Origin: a virus | Direction: 5' to 3' (one strand) | Length of the DNA: 64,000 bases | Virus record (IMG/VR): IMGVR_UViG_3300042887_005053 | Coordinates: 140,337 to 204,336 of that record | In this document: positions 34,502 through 43,935 of the stretch, in pieces | Layout of the letters: each line of letters begins with the position of its first letter | Position numbering within the stretch: the stretch's first letter is position 1 | Position numbers and translations under genes: made by a program | The notes under the pieces: model-generated | Database searches by the model: none | Told to the model about the DNA's origin: nothing | Seen by the model: the letters and a program-made list of their open reading frames with translations, nothing else

Positions 34502-37500
34502 TTATTGATTTATAAATCCACCTGCAGAAATTGCTCCTGTTCTGAGAATTGTGATGTTGTTTACAATAACTCCCATACCCTTAATAGGTTCAACATATGT
34601 GTCAAGAACACCAATTTGGTTATCTATTATAGTTGGTGTGTTATTTTCTTCATCACATTTGTTGAAGTAGTTATAAAGACCGTTCTTATTAACATACTTT
34701 TCACAGATTACATCAGCTCTTAGTTTTATTTCAGCTCTTATTTCAGCTGTATTAAACTTCCATTGGAATTCAAGTAACATTGCTGAAAGTTCTCTTTCTA
34801 ATTCAATCAAGACCTCTCTAACATGTAAGTAAGAAAGTGCTGATTTGTAAAGAGTTTGACCTGTATTTTCTGTTTCAATTACAAATCCTCTATTTCTCTT
34901 GAATACAATAGGATTCATTTGAGCTCCGTTCAAGTTTTCGATATCCTCAGGAGTATAATTCATTTCGATTCCTGCGATATTTGTAACTCTACCGTTAGTA
35001 ACACCCGCTGCAATTGTCCAAGGAACAATTGAAGTAACATTTGTATTCTGTTTTCTCATATATGTAGTAGCTACATACATTGCTGGTGGTACATCAGCTG
35101 GTCTACCGTTATCATTAACTGTGACATAAGGAAGAAAATAACCAACACAACTTGCACCCCTTCCGTCGCCGAATGAGTATAAGAATGCTGGACTAGATTC
35201 TAAGTCACCGCCTGTTGCAATAAAGGATGTTTGTAAGACTCCTTCGTTATTAACAAATGTAGGTGATGTAGAGTTCCTAAATGACTTCATTGAAGGCATA
35301 TTTATGAATCCTAAGCAATCTAATCTATCTCCACAAACATCAACCAATTGCTGTTTTGATCTCTCAGTTAAACCTAATCCAAATGCATCTACAACATATC
35401 TAAAGTCGATAGCTTCTTTATTTGTAAGTGCCTTGAACAATGGTGTTCCCTTTGCAATCAAGTTTAAAATAGTGCTTTGTCTTGTTTCAGTACCATCTGG
35501 CATTGAAGCTTCTCTTACTCTGAATCCTTTTAGTGGAATAGCCTTATAAGTAGAAACATAATCATCCATTGATGTATATCTAATTGTCTGATAATCTACC
35601 GAGTTACCATTTGTTACCGCGTATTTTTCGATAGCTGAATCACAAGTGATTTCAACTAAGGTTGTATCAGGTGCGTAAACTCTCTTACTGATAATTCTAG
35701 TTAGATTTCTTGTCATCTCACCTACATTTACTGGAACATTAGGATCTACATAAGCCTCTAAGAAATCACCAACTTTTACTTCAGTGTATCTTGAACCATT
35801 TACTAAGATCTTATTAACAATTGGAGTGTAACCAGCTGGTACTTCGATTTCAATAGTTTGTTTGTAATTTGACTTGTTAGTTATAACATTAAATATGTTA
35901 TTTTTTGTTACATCAATTGGTTCAGTTGATGTTAATAAAGAATCTACAAACTTAACAGTCAAATTGTTTGAACTATCTAAGTACATTTGTAAATAAACTT
36001 TAGTAGTAGCATCATAAACAAAAGGTGTAGAAGTGATATCCTCATCTACTACATTTGTAGTAACTCTATATGCTTCATACCCAGCTGTGTAATTACTGCC
36101 CGTTAGTGGGTCAACTAAAGTGTTATAATAGTTAGTATCTCCATCAAGAGTTATTGTACCAGTGTTTAGTGTAGAATCTGGAATGCTAATTTGTTCATTT
36201 CCTAAAACATTCCAACCATTAGTTTGACTGAAGACCACATAACTGTAAGTGCCTTCATTTTGAAAAACTACTCTGATAGGTGATTGTGGATAAGATGACT
36301 CAATTAGATTATCATAAAAATAGTCACCAGTATTAATTTGACCATTGTAGAAGTTGTTATATAAATCTGCAAACTTACCCACAACACCAGAAGCAGTTGG
36401 ACTTCCTTTGACTGTTGTGGTCGTTACTCCGTTTGGTCCTAAGACTAACTCATTATCAATTTTATAGAAAACTAAGTTACCAGCTAATATATCAGATGGA
36501 GTTGATGACAAACCTAAATCTAAATCAAAAGACTTGTTAGCAGTTGTTGATACGACAACATTACTAAGTGTCGCATTTGCTAGTGGGAATTTTTCTAAGG
36601 TAACTAAATCTTTCAACATAGTCATCTGAGATAGATTATTCTCTAACATACTAGAGAAGAAATTAAATAATCTAATCTTTCTGTGTTTCTCGTAATTGTT
36701 TGTTGTGTCTGTACCAGAAGTCCCTAAGAACTCTACTCTGATTTTACCTGCTGATAATTCAGTAACATCATAATCGACACCAAAGTCAAGTTCATTGAAA
36801 CCACCATCAACACCTCCGGATATAGTAAGTGAGTTTGTATTTACAGTAATACTTGCGGAACCAGCAAGAAGTGTGTTAGTAAATACATCACCGTTGTATA
36901 GTGCTCCTGAACCTGCATCAGGTGTTATTATAAATGATGTGGTAAGACCTAGTGTTGAAACTGTTGCTGAATAACCAGTTACGCTTGCCACAACAAAGTC
37001 TAAATAAACAGAGTTCAAGAATGTATCTAGTACATCTGAACTTGCTGTTGTTGAAAGAATCTGAGAACCATTAAGATTCAACACAAAGTTACTTTCTACC
37101 GGAATTCCAGATGAAGTACCTCCGAATAAGAAAGTAATTGGAGACGGATCTGTAAGTTCATTAACACCTATTTCAGTCACCGTTGGAGTGTTACCAACAG
37201 TCTGTAAAATCTGACCATTTGCAACTTGAAAGTCAATGTAAGTTAAAACAATGTCACTTGATGGTATTGTTGGGTTAATTCCATCAACGGTTCCATTAGT
37301 CAAAGTAATTTCTCCAGTTGAAGAATTAATATGTACCACTGAAGTGTAAGAAGCGGTTTGTGAACTAACTGTGTAGTTAGTTGCTAGAATAGAGTAAGTA
37401 AATGAACCAGCAGTCCCAGAATTCACTAACACTTTATTACCAGCAGTTACAATATAAGCCTCTGAAGCAGTTAATGAACCCAATGATGGATTTGTAAGAG

Positions 37501-38725
37501 TGTATCCAATTTGAAGTGATTGTGAACCACCAAGTGATTCTAAAGCTGTTTCATAAGTAACACCATTGATATATTCTTCTGAGAAATGTGCTGTTCTGTT
37601 AACTCCACCCCAAGTTGAACGAGCTAGTGAAACTGATGGACCCATTGCGACTAAGTTTTGTCCGTCTGATCCACCCGCTATGTCTAATGGCGTTGCTATG
37701 TAATCTAGGCTTTCAATGATTGATACATTATATGATAGGAAATCTATTTCAACTTGACCATTGTTAACAAGACCCTCAGAGACAACTAAGTTGTTACCTA
37801 TAAGGTCAACCATTCCAGTTGGGAAGTCTTTCTCAAACTTATCCATATCAAATGCACAAAATAGACCAGTTCTATCTGTATCATTATTTATGATTGTCTC
37901 AATAAATATATTTCTACCGTTTGAATCTCTGAAAAATGGAATCAAAGAAAGGCCTTCATAGTACTGTAACAAATTAACATTTCTATCATTTGCAAAATTT
38001 TGAACTTGATCTTTCATAAGACCTTGGCTAGTAAAATAGGCAGACCATTTGGTATCAACTGCTAATTGTTGGTAATTTGACCAATCACCACCAACTACTA
38101 AAACATCTACTAAATAGTCTGAAGCATAATCCAATTGGTTAACATAAGATGGAACTTTATCAGCTGAACCATACCACTCTAGTAATGTTCTGTTGAAACC
38201 ACTTAATCTTGACTTAAATACAAAAATTGTAATGTATTTATCTGACATATTAGTGAAAGACAACAATCTGTCTGCCGCTCCTAAGTCGTCACTTGTAAGA
38301 TTAATGAAAGAATCAGTATCTCTTTTCCAGAAACCAGTTGTGTCGAAAAATCTTCTATATGCACCCTCTCTTACAACATCATTTGTTTTATCAGTAGATG
38401 TTGATACTGACTTATATTCTATAAGGTCTAAAGTATCCGATGTAGATAATAGATTCATTGCGAATACTGGACTCGACTCTAGCATTTTGCTAACAGTTCT
38501 ATGAAAGAAAGAACCCTTTCTTTCTAAATTTCTGTCTAGTGGTCCAAATATACTTTCTAAATCCTGTGTAGTCTGTAAGAAAACAGGTGTATTAGCTGGT
38601 CCTTTTTTTGAGAAACCAACTACCAATGAGCTTACACCAGTTACGGTTGGGCTGACAATAACTGAATTATCAAATTCTTCTATGAAGATACCTGGTCTTT
38701 TATACTTACCAATTTGAATTGCCAT
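34502..38725 (-). CDS. 18: Giant tail sheath protein, gp18-like
   Basis: 1407 aa; T4 gp18 is 659 aa. The N-terminal part is a standard sheath start: KYKRPGIFIEEFDNSV, SSLVVGFSKKGPANTPVF, DLESIFGPLDRNLERKGSFF. The C-terminal ~360 residues are the conserved sheath core: STILNLIAKGTPLF, FRYVVDAFGLGLTERSKQQL, TSIVPWTIAAGVTNGRV, LNGAQMNPIVFKRNRGFVIE, LSYLHVREVLIELERELSAM. Between about residues 385 and 1050 lie several beta-rich, Ser/Thr/Gly/Val-rich segments with no counterpart in T4, likely extra domains displayed on the outside of the contractile tail. It wraps the gp19 tube and contracts during infection. Strong terminator follows. Confidence 0.85.
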   Translation of the reverse strand: MAIQIGKYKRPGIFIEEFDNSVIVSPTVTGVSSLVVGFSKKGPANTPVFLQTTQDLESIFGPLDRNLERKGSFFHRTVSKMLESSPVFAMNLLSTSDTLDLIEYKSVSTSTDKTNDVVREGAYRRFFDTTGFWKRDTDSFINLTSDDLGAADRLLSFTNMSDKYITIFVFKSRLSGFNRTLLEWYGSADKVPSYVNQLDYASDYLVDVLVVGGDWSNYQQLAVDTKWSAYFTSQGLMKDQVQNFANDRNVNLLQYYEGLSLIPFFRDSNGRNIFIETIINNDTDRTGLFCAFDMDKFEKDFPTGMVDLIGNNLVVSEGLVNNGQVEIDFLSYNVSIIESLDYIATPLDIAGGSDGQNLVAMGPSVSLARSTWGGVNRTAHFSEEYINGVTYETALESLGGSQSLQIGYTLTNPSLGSLTASEAYIVTAGNKVLVNSGTAGSFTYSILATNYTVSSQTASYTSVVHINSSTGEITLTNGTVDGINPTIPSSDIVLTYIDFQVANGQILQTVGNTPTVTEIGVNELTDPSPITFLFGGTSSGIPVESNFVLNLNGSQILSTTASSDVLDTFLNSVYLDFVVASVTGYSATVSTLGLTTSFIITPDAGSGALYNGDVFTNTLLAGSASITVNTNSLTISGGVDGGFNELDFGVDYDVTELSAGKIRVEFLGTSGTDTTNNYEKHRKIRLFNFFSSMLENNLSQMTMLKDLVTLEKFPLANATLSNVVVSTTANKSFDLDLGLSSTPSDILAGNLVFYKIDNELVLGPNGVTTTTVKGSPTASGVVGKFADLYNNFYNGQINTGDYFYDNLIESSYPQSPIRVVFQNEGTYSYVVFSQTNGWNVLGNEQISIPDSTLNTGTITLDGDTNYYNTLVDPLTGSNYTAGYEAYRVTTNVVDEDITSTPFVYDATTKVYLQMYLDSSNNLTVKFVDSLLTSTEPIDVTKNNIFNVITNKSNYKQTIEIEVPAGYTPIVNKILVNGSRYTEVKVGDFLEAYVDPNVPVNVGEMTRNLTRIISKRVYAPDTTLVEITCDSAIEKYAVTNGNSVDYQTIRYTSMDDYVSTYKAIPLKGFRVREASMPDGTETRQSTILNLIAKGTPLFKALTNKEAIDFRYVVDAFGLGLTERSKQQLVDVCGDRLDCLGFINMPSMKSFRNSTSPTFVNNEGVLQTSFIATGGDLESSPAFLYSFGDGRGASCVGYFLPYVTVNDNGRPADVPPAMYVATTYMRKQNTNVTSIVPWTIAAGVTNGRVTNIAGIEMNYTPEDIENLNGAQMNPIVFKRNRGFVIETENTGQTLYKSALSYLHVREVLIELERELSAMLLEFQWKFNTAEIRAEIKLRADVICEKYVNKNGLYNYFNKCDEENNTPTIIDNQIGVLDTYVEPIKGMGVIVNNITILRTGAISAGGFINQ

Positions 38726-38780
38726 AATAGTTCATTAATTTTTATTTAATGTATATATAAAAAGAAAAAAATATATTTTT

Positions 38781-39356
38781 TCACTTTTTGGTGAACTTAT
38801 TAAAACGATAAAGATCAATTCTCTTCTTACTAGCCATTAAATCATCTTTGAAGACCTTTAGTTTATCCTTGGCTATTTTTTCTAAGTTGACTATTTCCAT
38901 TTGAAGTTTAGAAATATCCTGTGTTTTTTGACGAATCTTATCCTCAGTAAGTTTGATATTAGCTGAAAGAGAATCCTTTGAACTTGGATTTGCTTTTATA
39001 TTGGATTGTTCGTCACTGATATCTGTTTTCCAGTCTTTAATCTGATCCTGTAGATTCTTCAAATCTCTTCTTTTATCACAAGATTGTGCCCAAATCGCTA
39101 AAACTGGGTTATGAAATTTCAATTTCTTTTTATTATCAGTTTTATCAATTATTTTTTGAGCAGCTAATTTATCGATTAAGTCTTTTTCATCTTTATAAGT
39201 CATATAAATGTTATTTACTGTAACTTTAAGTCTGTCAAAATCTTTGATTTGATTTTCAAGCTCATTATATCTATTCATGTCCGATGCGATCTGAGGTGGA
39301 TCGGTTTTATCAGCATTGTATAATTCTAAAATAAATTCTTGAAAGTACTTAATCAT
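38781..39356 (-). CDS. Coiled-coil signature protein
   Basis: 191 aa. N-terminus MIKYFQEFILELYN is very close to T4 MKTYQEFIAEA, with ILE before Leu as a likely cleavage site. The rest is almost entirely charged heptad sequence (YNELENQIKDFDRLKVTVNN; residues ~75-180: LQDQIKDWKTDISDEQSNIK, KIRQKTQDISKLQMEIVNLE), ending in basic residues. Only one base separates its start from the stop of the 935-aa gene upstream, so the two are co-translated. Likely an internal or core head protein. Confidence 0.65.
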   Translation of the reverse strand: MIKYFQEFILELYNADKTDPPQIASDMNRYNELENQIKDFDRLKVTVNNIYMTYKDEKDLIDKLAAQKIIDKTDNKKKLKFHNPVLAIWAQSCDKRRDLKNLQDQIKDWKTDISDEQSNIKANPSSKDSLSANIKLTEDKIRQKTQDISKLQMEIVNLEKIAKDKLKVFKDDLMASKKRIDLYRFNKFTKK

Positions 39357-39357
39357 A

Positions 39358-42165
39358 TTAAATTATGTCAAAATCATTCATTTTAGACCTCATTTTATCC
39401 AATCCTAGAATATCATATTTAGGTCTATCATCTGGATCAATCACTTTTATAGTCTCTAACTTACCCTCTTGAACATTGTTCTTAGAAAGAGCTTCTATTT
39501 TTTGAAAGTTCATTTTTAGATCTTGTATATTACTAAAAGTGTTATTAGATGTAACTTCAGCGACTTTCATCTCAATAACTCTGTCTTTTGACAATTTAGG
39601 ATATTTATTTATGTTGATTACTGCTACGAATAAAGGTTCATTAGGTACAAAAGATAGATTTTTTGGTAACTCCAACTCTTTTGAATCAAGTTTATTTTTC
39701 AAGTAAGTACTAAAGATTGATTGTTTTGGAGTTTTTTCATATTTATGAAACTTAATAACAATTCCTTTATCTCTAGTTCCATTAATTTGACCTTGTATAA
39801 ATCCAATCAAATATTTGGTAACTTTATCTTCCTTATAAGTAATTTTGAAAAATTCTCTACCGTACTTATCATCCTTACCGAAAAGACTTGTCACTATATC
39901 AGCTCCTCTTCCAAGTTGGCTATAAAGTGAGAACACTAATTGCTTTTCACTACCCATGTCATCTTTCTTTATTTTTCCTGGACCTGGTTCTGGTGTATCA
40001 GATGTTTTTTCTATGTCACTATTTCCCCCAAAATAATCAGTCAGTAATCTATGTCTCTTAGATCTGAAATCTCTATCTTTACCACCAGATCCTAACATAT
40101 CATTAATAAAAGTAAATAAAGTCCTACCTGAGCCAGCTTTTTGATTAGGTCCTCTATTTTTGAATTTCGCATTTGCTAATATTTTTCTGTACTTTGTATC
40201 TTCTAATAGTTTCATAATACCATCTTCCCATTTTTCAAATGGAACATTAGCTGCCCAGGGTCCAACTGATGGACCGGCATCTTTTGACCAAGATGGATAT
40301 TCACCTTTTCCGATATATGTGTACTCTCTAAATGTTTTCTGAGAAATCACGCCGTTTGGTCTACCAGAGGGTATGACCTCAGTTGCATACATTTTATATG
40401 CTCTGCCAAAGATATTCACGATTCTAATGATGTTGTCTTTGAAAGATTCAGCGTCAATCTCTATTTCTTTTTCTTCTAACTCTTTATCTGTATCTTCTTG
40501 GAGTTTTTTAGCTTCTTTTTCGTCGATTTTCCATTCATCTTCTTCTCCCTTTTTGAAGAATTCAAACCAAATAGTTGATATTTTATCATTTATCAGTTCC
40601 TGATCAGACTTCGAGGCTTGTTCATCTTTGTCAGTATCTTCATCAGTTTCCATTTCAATATCATCTGCTTCATTTACAAAAGAAAAATAGTTATGTATAA
40701 ATGATTCGTTCTTTTCTTCTTTATCTTCTTTTTTCTCCTTTTTAAGAGAAGGATAAAGCTTTTTAAGTTGATTAAAAGATTTTATGAACTTATTAAGACA
40801 TTCTTTTGCATCAGTAAGTGCGTTAACTAGTCCCATATCTTCTCTAAATGCAAGAATTATTCTAGCTATTAGTGAAATTGACTTCGAAATATCACTATAT
40901 GAAATAGATTGTTCAGCTTCTTTAATTAGTTCTTCAAAAGAAATTGGCTTACCAACAGTTGCTTCATTCATTACGACTTCTCTACCTATTTTTGTGATAG
41001 TATCTACAATGATTGCATTGTTTGTTTTTGATTTAGTAAGCAATTCTTGAATTCTTGGTAATGTTTTTATAATGCCAGATTTAGACCACGAGTTTAATAC
41101 TTTATTCCAAGCTGCTCTCGCATTTGACTCCGCTAACTTCAATTCTGCTTCTTCAAATATTGGAAGAGATTCATTTTCATAAAATAAAGATTCTGCGACT
41201 TTTTCACCAGCTTTGAGTGTTGTAACTTGTAAAGGTCTGCCATCGGGTCCTTTCTTTGTATCTGAGTTTAGTATAGGTGTGAGAGAATCTCTACGAACAC
41301 TCATCGGTGCTGAGTTTGGTAGATATGATTTAGTCTTCTCATCCCTAAAAATAACAAAAACATTGGGTTTGATTGTACCTGATTGAACAACATCATCTTT
41401 AGTTAAGAACTTTTTGTCAATTCCTCTCTTCACAGCATGTTCCAGAGAAATGACTAAAACAGTAGTTTTTTTGCCATCTTTTGATTTGTGTGTATATTCT
41501 TTACCTACTTCGATTGATTTCTCTGAAGTAATCTTCTTTTTTGAAATGATTTCATTCAAGTCTAATATGGATTCTAAAAGATCAATTGTAGTTTCATAGA
41601 ACTCTTTATTTGAGCTTGTTTCTTCTTGTTTTTCTTCTTCCGATTCTTTTGGTTCAAAATCGATTTCCAATAAAGCTTTTCTATAATCTTCAAGTTTTTT
41701 TACTAATAAATCTTTATTAGGTAAGTCTTTTTTATCTACTTTCTCAACATCTTTGATTGTTGTTGAGATAAGACCAGAATCATCAGATTTATCACCTAAT
41801 AATATTGTCAATTTTTCATCAATCTCTTTGTTTGAAGTAGATTCTTTATAAACCTCTGTTATAAGAAATTTTACTTTTATTTTTTCTATTTCTTTTTTAG
41901 TATTTTCACCAAATGCAGAAGCGGCTATTAAATTATTTAATTCATTTTCAACATCTTTTACTAAAGAACCAATTCTAGCAGCTTGAAAATAAATTTTACC
42001 TTTTCTGATTGTTGAATTGATTAATCTACCTAATAGAGATCCTCCCCAGGTTATATCATTTTCAAAAGCTTCCTTTATTAATAAAGAAGATTCGAAGTCC
42101 TTTTGATTAAATTCAGTTCTTGTTTCTTTGATTAAAAATTCTTGTCTGTGCTTGAGATATCGCAT
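39358..42165 (-). CDS. 935-aa internal head protein candidate (signature N-terminus)
   Basis: N-terminus MRYLKHRQEFLIKETRTEFN fits the shared signature (Q-E-F and IKE before Thr). Residues ~35-70 include WGGSLLGRLINSTIRKGKIY and FQAARIGSLVKDVENEL. Two long Glu/Lys-rich segments (~155-200 and ~490-560) look like flexible linkers. Residues ~560-760 contain a globular part with EYTYIGKGEYPSWSKDAGPS, PWAANVPFEKWEDGIMKLLE and AGSGRTLFTFINDMLGSGGK. No enzymatic motif recognised. Size and signature recall T4 Alt-class injected proteins, but no ADP-ribosyltransferase motif is seen. A TTTTAATATATAATC box lies upstream on the minus strand. Confidence 0.6.
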   Translation of the reverse strand: MRYLKHRQEFLIKETRTEFNQKDFESSLLIKEAFENDITWGGSLLGRLINSTIRKGKIYFQAARIGSLVKDVENELNNLIAASAFGENTKKEIEKIKVKFLITEVYKESTSNKEIDEKLTILLGDKSDDSGLISTTIKDVEKVDKKDLPNKDLLVKKLEDYRKALLEIDFEPKESEEEKQEETSSNKEFYETTIDLLESILDLNEIISKKKITSEKSIEVGKEYTHKSKDGKKTTVLVISLEHAVKRGIDKKFLTKDDVVQSGTIKPNVFVIFRDEKTKSYLPNSAPMSVRRDSLTPILNSDTKKGPDGRPLQVTTLKAGEKVAESLFYENESLPIFEEAELKLAESNARAAWNKVLNSWSKSGIIKTLPRIQELLTKSKTNNAIIVDTITKIGREVVMNEATVGKPISFEELIKEAEQSISYSDISKSISLIARIILAFREDMGLVNALTDAKECLNKFIKSFNQLKKLYPSLKKEKKEDKEEKNESFIHNYFSFVNEADDIEMETDEDTDKDEQASKSDQELINDKISTIWFEFFKKGEEDEWKIDEKEAKKLQEDTDKELEEKEIEIDAESFKDNIIRIVNIFGRAYKMYATEVIPSGRPNGVISQKTFREYTYIGKGEYPSWSKDAGPSVGPWAANVPFEKWEDGIMKLLEDTKYRKILANAKFKNRGPNQKAGSGRTLFTFINDMLGSGGKDRDFRSKRHRLLTDYFGGNSDIEKTSDTPEPGPGKIKKDDMGSEKQLVFSLYSQLGRGADIVTSLFGKDDKYGREFFKITYKEDKVTKYLIGFIQGQINGTRDKGIVIKFHKYEKTPKQSIFSTYLKNKLDSKELELPKNLSFVPNEPLFVAVININKYPKLSKDRVIEMKVAEVTSNNTFSNIQDLKMNFQKIEALSKNNVQEGKLETIKVIDPDDRPKYDILGLDKMRSKMNDFDII

Positions 42166-42335
42166 AAAAATAGCCTAATATTTTGATTATATATTAAAAG
42201 TCTAATATCACAAAATAATAGAAAAAATATTTGGTGGTTTATTATTTTTTAATTATATTAGCATATCATTGATTGAGACAGTGTTTTAGACGATAAAAAA
42301 AGTCAAAAATATTAGGAAAATCAATAATTTTACCT

Positions 42336-42343
42336 TATATTTG
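42336..42343 (+). promoter_or_regulatory. TATATTTG: Bacteroidota-type -7 element
   Basis: TATATTTG fits the Bacteroidota housekeeping promoter -7 consensus TAnnTTTG; it stands 22 bases before ATG 42366. No convincing -33 TTTG was found at the usual distance. The 200-bp gap from 42166 holds nothing else recognisable apart from the late-type box for the minus-strand gene. Confidence 0.35.
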
Positions 42344-42365
42344 TAGTATCAATAACAGTAAAACT

Positions 42366-42764
42366 ATGAACGAAAACAATATCTTCTCTTTTAATCTAAT
42401 CAAATTTGATTTGAGACCTTATAGTAAATCTGAAGAAATTCAGAGAATTATTAATGATCATGGTATGCAACAAGTGTGGACAGGAGAAGAAATGTTCGAG
42501 TTGAAGAAAGAAGGATACATCTTCATCTGTGTTGATTCTGTCACATTTTTTCCAATTTTCTACTTTAATGAAAAAACATTAGACTGGACTACTCCGATGC
42601 AAGTTACAAACATCTTGGCTGATCAAAAACCAATCAAAAAGAAAAAGGTTAAAAAACCAAGAACTACATTGAATTTAGATTCACTTTTAGATAAAATTAA
42701 TGAGTCTGGTATGGAATCTTTAACTCCAAGAGAGTTAAAGTTTTTAGAAGAGTCTTCTAAGTAA
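42366..42764 (+). CDS. Unknown protein, likely host-promoter (early/middle) gene
   Basis: 132 aa soluble protein. The middle is basic (KPIKKKKVKKPRTT) and the C-terminus LDSLLDKINESGMESLTPRE followed by LKFLEESSK resembles the short helical tail (LxxILDKIxxxGxxSLTxxExxFL) of many Bacteroidota proteins, suggesting host-derived or host-adapted sequence. Its promoter is of host type and it ends in its own terminator, so it is probably a single-gene unit. Function unknown. Confidence 0.6.
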   Translation: MNENNIFSFNLIKFDLRPYSKSEEIQRIINDHGMQQVWTGEEMFELKKEGYIFICVDSVTFFPIFYFNEKTLDWTTPMQVTNILADQKPIKKKKVKKPRTTLNLDSLLDKINESGMESLTPRELKFLEESSK

Positions 42765-42781
42765 AAAATATTTTTTATATG

Positions 42782-42808
42782 ACCACCAAGGCTTTGGTGG
42801 TTTTTTTT
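42782..42808 (+). terminator. Rho-independent terminator
   Basis: ACCACCAAGG-CTTTGGTGGT followed by eight T residues, 18 bp after the preceding stop. Confidence 0.85.
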
Positions 42809-42902
42809 ATTTTAAATCTTAAAAAATTTTGAAATTTTCACCAACGATAATTTTATAGTGAAATTTATGTAATATATAATCTTGTAAATTAATTTTTTAA
42901 TT

Positions 42903-43193
42903 ATGAGATTCTTAGAACTTGTCTACAATGGCAGAAAAATAACAAATAATTTATTAATCAATGATATTTTAGAGAAAGAGAACCTGAATTGGTTGATCGA
43001 TTCTGAAATCGAAAATGCAGAAATCGAAATCAAAAATCATACTTTAATATGGAAAAATGGCTACTTTTTTGGTAATTGGCATTATGGTATCTTTAAGGAT
43101 GGTCAATTTTATGGCACATTTGAGAATGGAATTTTAGAAGGTGGGAAGTTTAATGGCAATTTTATTAGTGGTTTGAATTTGATTTCGGTATAA
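42903..43193 (+). CDS. MORN-like repeat protein
   Basis: 96 aa. Residues ~45-90 show repeats of the type F-x-G-x-[WF]-x-x-G-x-F: NGYFFGNWHYGIFKDGQFYG, TFENGILEGGKFNGNF. This pattern is that of MORN-like or related short beta-hairpin repeats. The first half is an unremarkable alpha/beta segment. Function unknown; MORN-type repeats occur in membrane-associated and scaffold proteins. Confidence 0.55.
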   Translation: MRFLELVYNGRKITNNLLINDILEKENLNWLIDSEIENAEIEIKNHTLIWKNGYFFGNWHYGIFKDGQFYGTFENGILEGGKFNGNFISGLNLISV

Positions 43194-43211
43194 AAAATAA
43201 TTTTTTTCTTT

Positions 43212-43655
43212 ATGGGAAGAAAGCGTTTCACAAAATCCAAATTATTATCAGAAAATTTGAGATTTAAAATCACAGAAGAAGCAAATAATCATTTGTTCTT
43301 CGAAATAGGCAGTGAAATTACAACAGACATTGCAGAAGCAGTTGCAATTATGATGAGAACTAATAATATTGAAAAAGAAATTTGGTCTCAGAAAATTAAT
43401 ATAAATCTAGAAACAGTTGAACCCAAAAGAGCATTATATTGGTTATCTGGTGGAGATACTGAGTGGATTAGTGGTAAAAATTATAGTTTAAATTGGATGC
43501 AATGTGATTTAGATTATCAAGAAGAATTTGGATTTATGGTAATTTCAATACTTAAAAAATCACAAACTCTCGATGATATAAGAAGTGGATTTATGAAATA
43601 CTTAAATTTACCAGTTTTATATGAATTTGCTCTTAAAAGAGGATTTGTAAAGTAA
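43212..43655 (+). CDS. Unknown protein
   Basis: 147 aa, 18 bp after the MORN-like gene and likely in one transcription unit with it. Basic first 15 residues (MGRKRFTKSKLLSEN), then a mixed fold with LYWLSGGDTEWISGKNYSLN and WMQCDLDYQEEFGFMVISIL. No family recognised. Ends in a strong terminator. Confidence 0.55.
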   Translation: MGRKRFTKSKLLSENLRFKITEEANNHLFFEIGSEITTDIAEAVAIMMRTNNIEKEIWSQKININLETVEPKRALYWLSGGDTEWISGKNYSLNWMQCDLDYQEEFGFMVISILKKSQTLDDIRSGFMKYLNLPVLYEFALKRGFVK

Positions 43656-43660
43656 GAGAC

Positions 43661-43685
43661 AACCCACCAACTTGGTGGGTTTTTA
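43661..43685 (+). terminator. Rho-independent terminator
   Basis: AACCCACCA-ACT-TGGTGGGTTTTT, directly after the stop of the preceding gene. Confidence 0.85.
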
Positions 43686-43689
43686 TTTT

Positions 43690-43697
43690 AATATATA
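43690..43697 (+). promoter_or_regulatory. AATATATA box, 4 bases before start
   Basis: TTTTAATATATAAAGT directly before ATG 43702, immediately after a terminator: a clean start of a new transcription unit, which strengthens the promoter reading of this box. Confidence 0.5.
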
Positions 43698-43701
43698 AAG
43701 T

Positions 43702-43935
43702 ATGAAAACATTAAGAGCGATATGTTCAAATCCTTGGTGTAAAGCGCCTTTTGAAGTTAGTTCAGAAGATACTAATCACTCAAAAATCTGTTATAAGTGT
43801 TGTAGTCTTGAGACTGAGACATCAAATGGAGTGACCTGGGTCGAAAAAACTTATGAGGGTAGTAGATTTGATAATCATCCACACCAAATATCGATAAATG
43901 TAAATAGAGCAATAGATCAAAATAAGAAATGGTAA
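43702..43935 (+). CDS. Small zinc-ribbon protein
   Basis: 77 aa with C-S-N-P-W-C near residue 8-13 and C-Y-K-C-C around residue 30-34, a zinc-ribbon type arrangement. No capsid signature (MKTLRAICSN). The ORF overlaps the next gene by 7 bp. Role unknown; ribbons of this size bind nucleic acid or protein partners. Confidence 0.6.
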   Translation: MKTLRAICSNPWCKAPFEVSSEDTNHSKICYKCCSLETETSNGVTWVEKTYEGSRFDNHPHQISINVNRAIDQNKKW

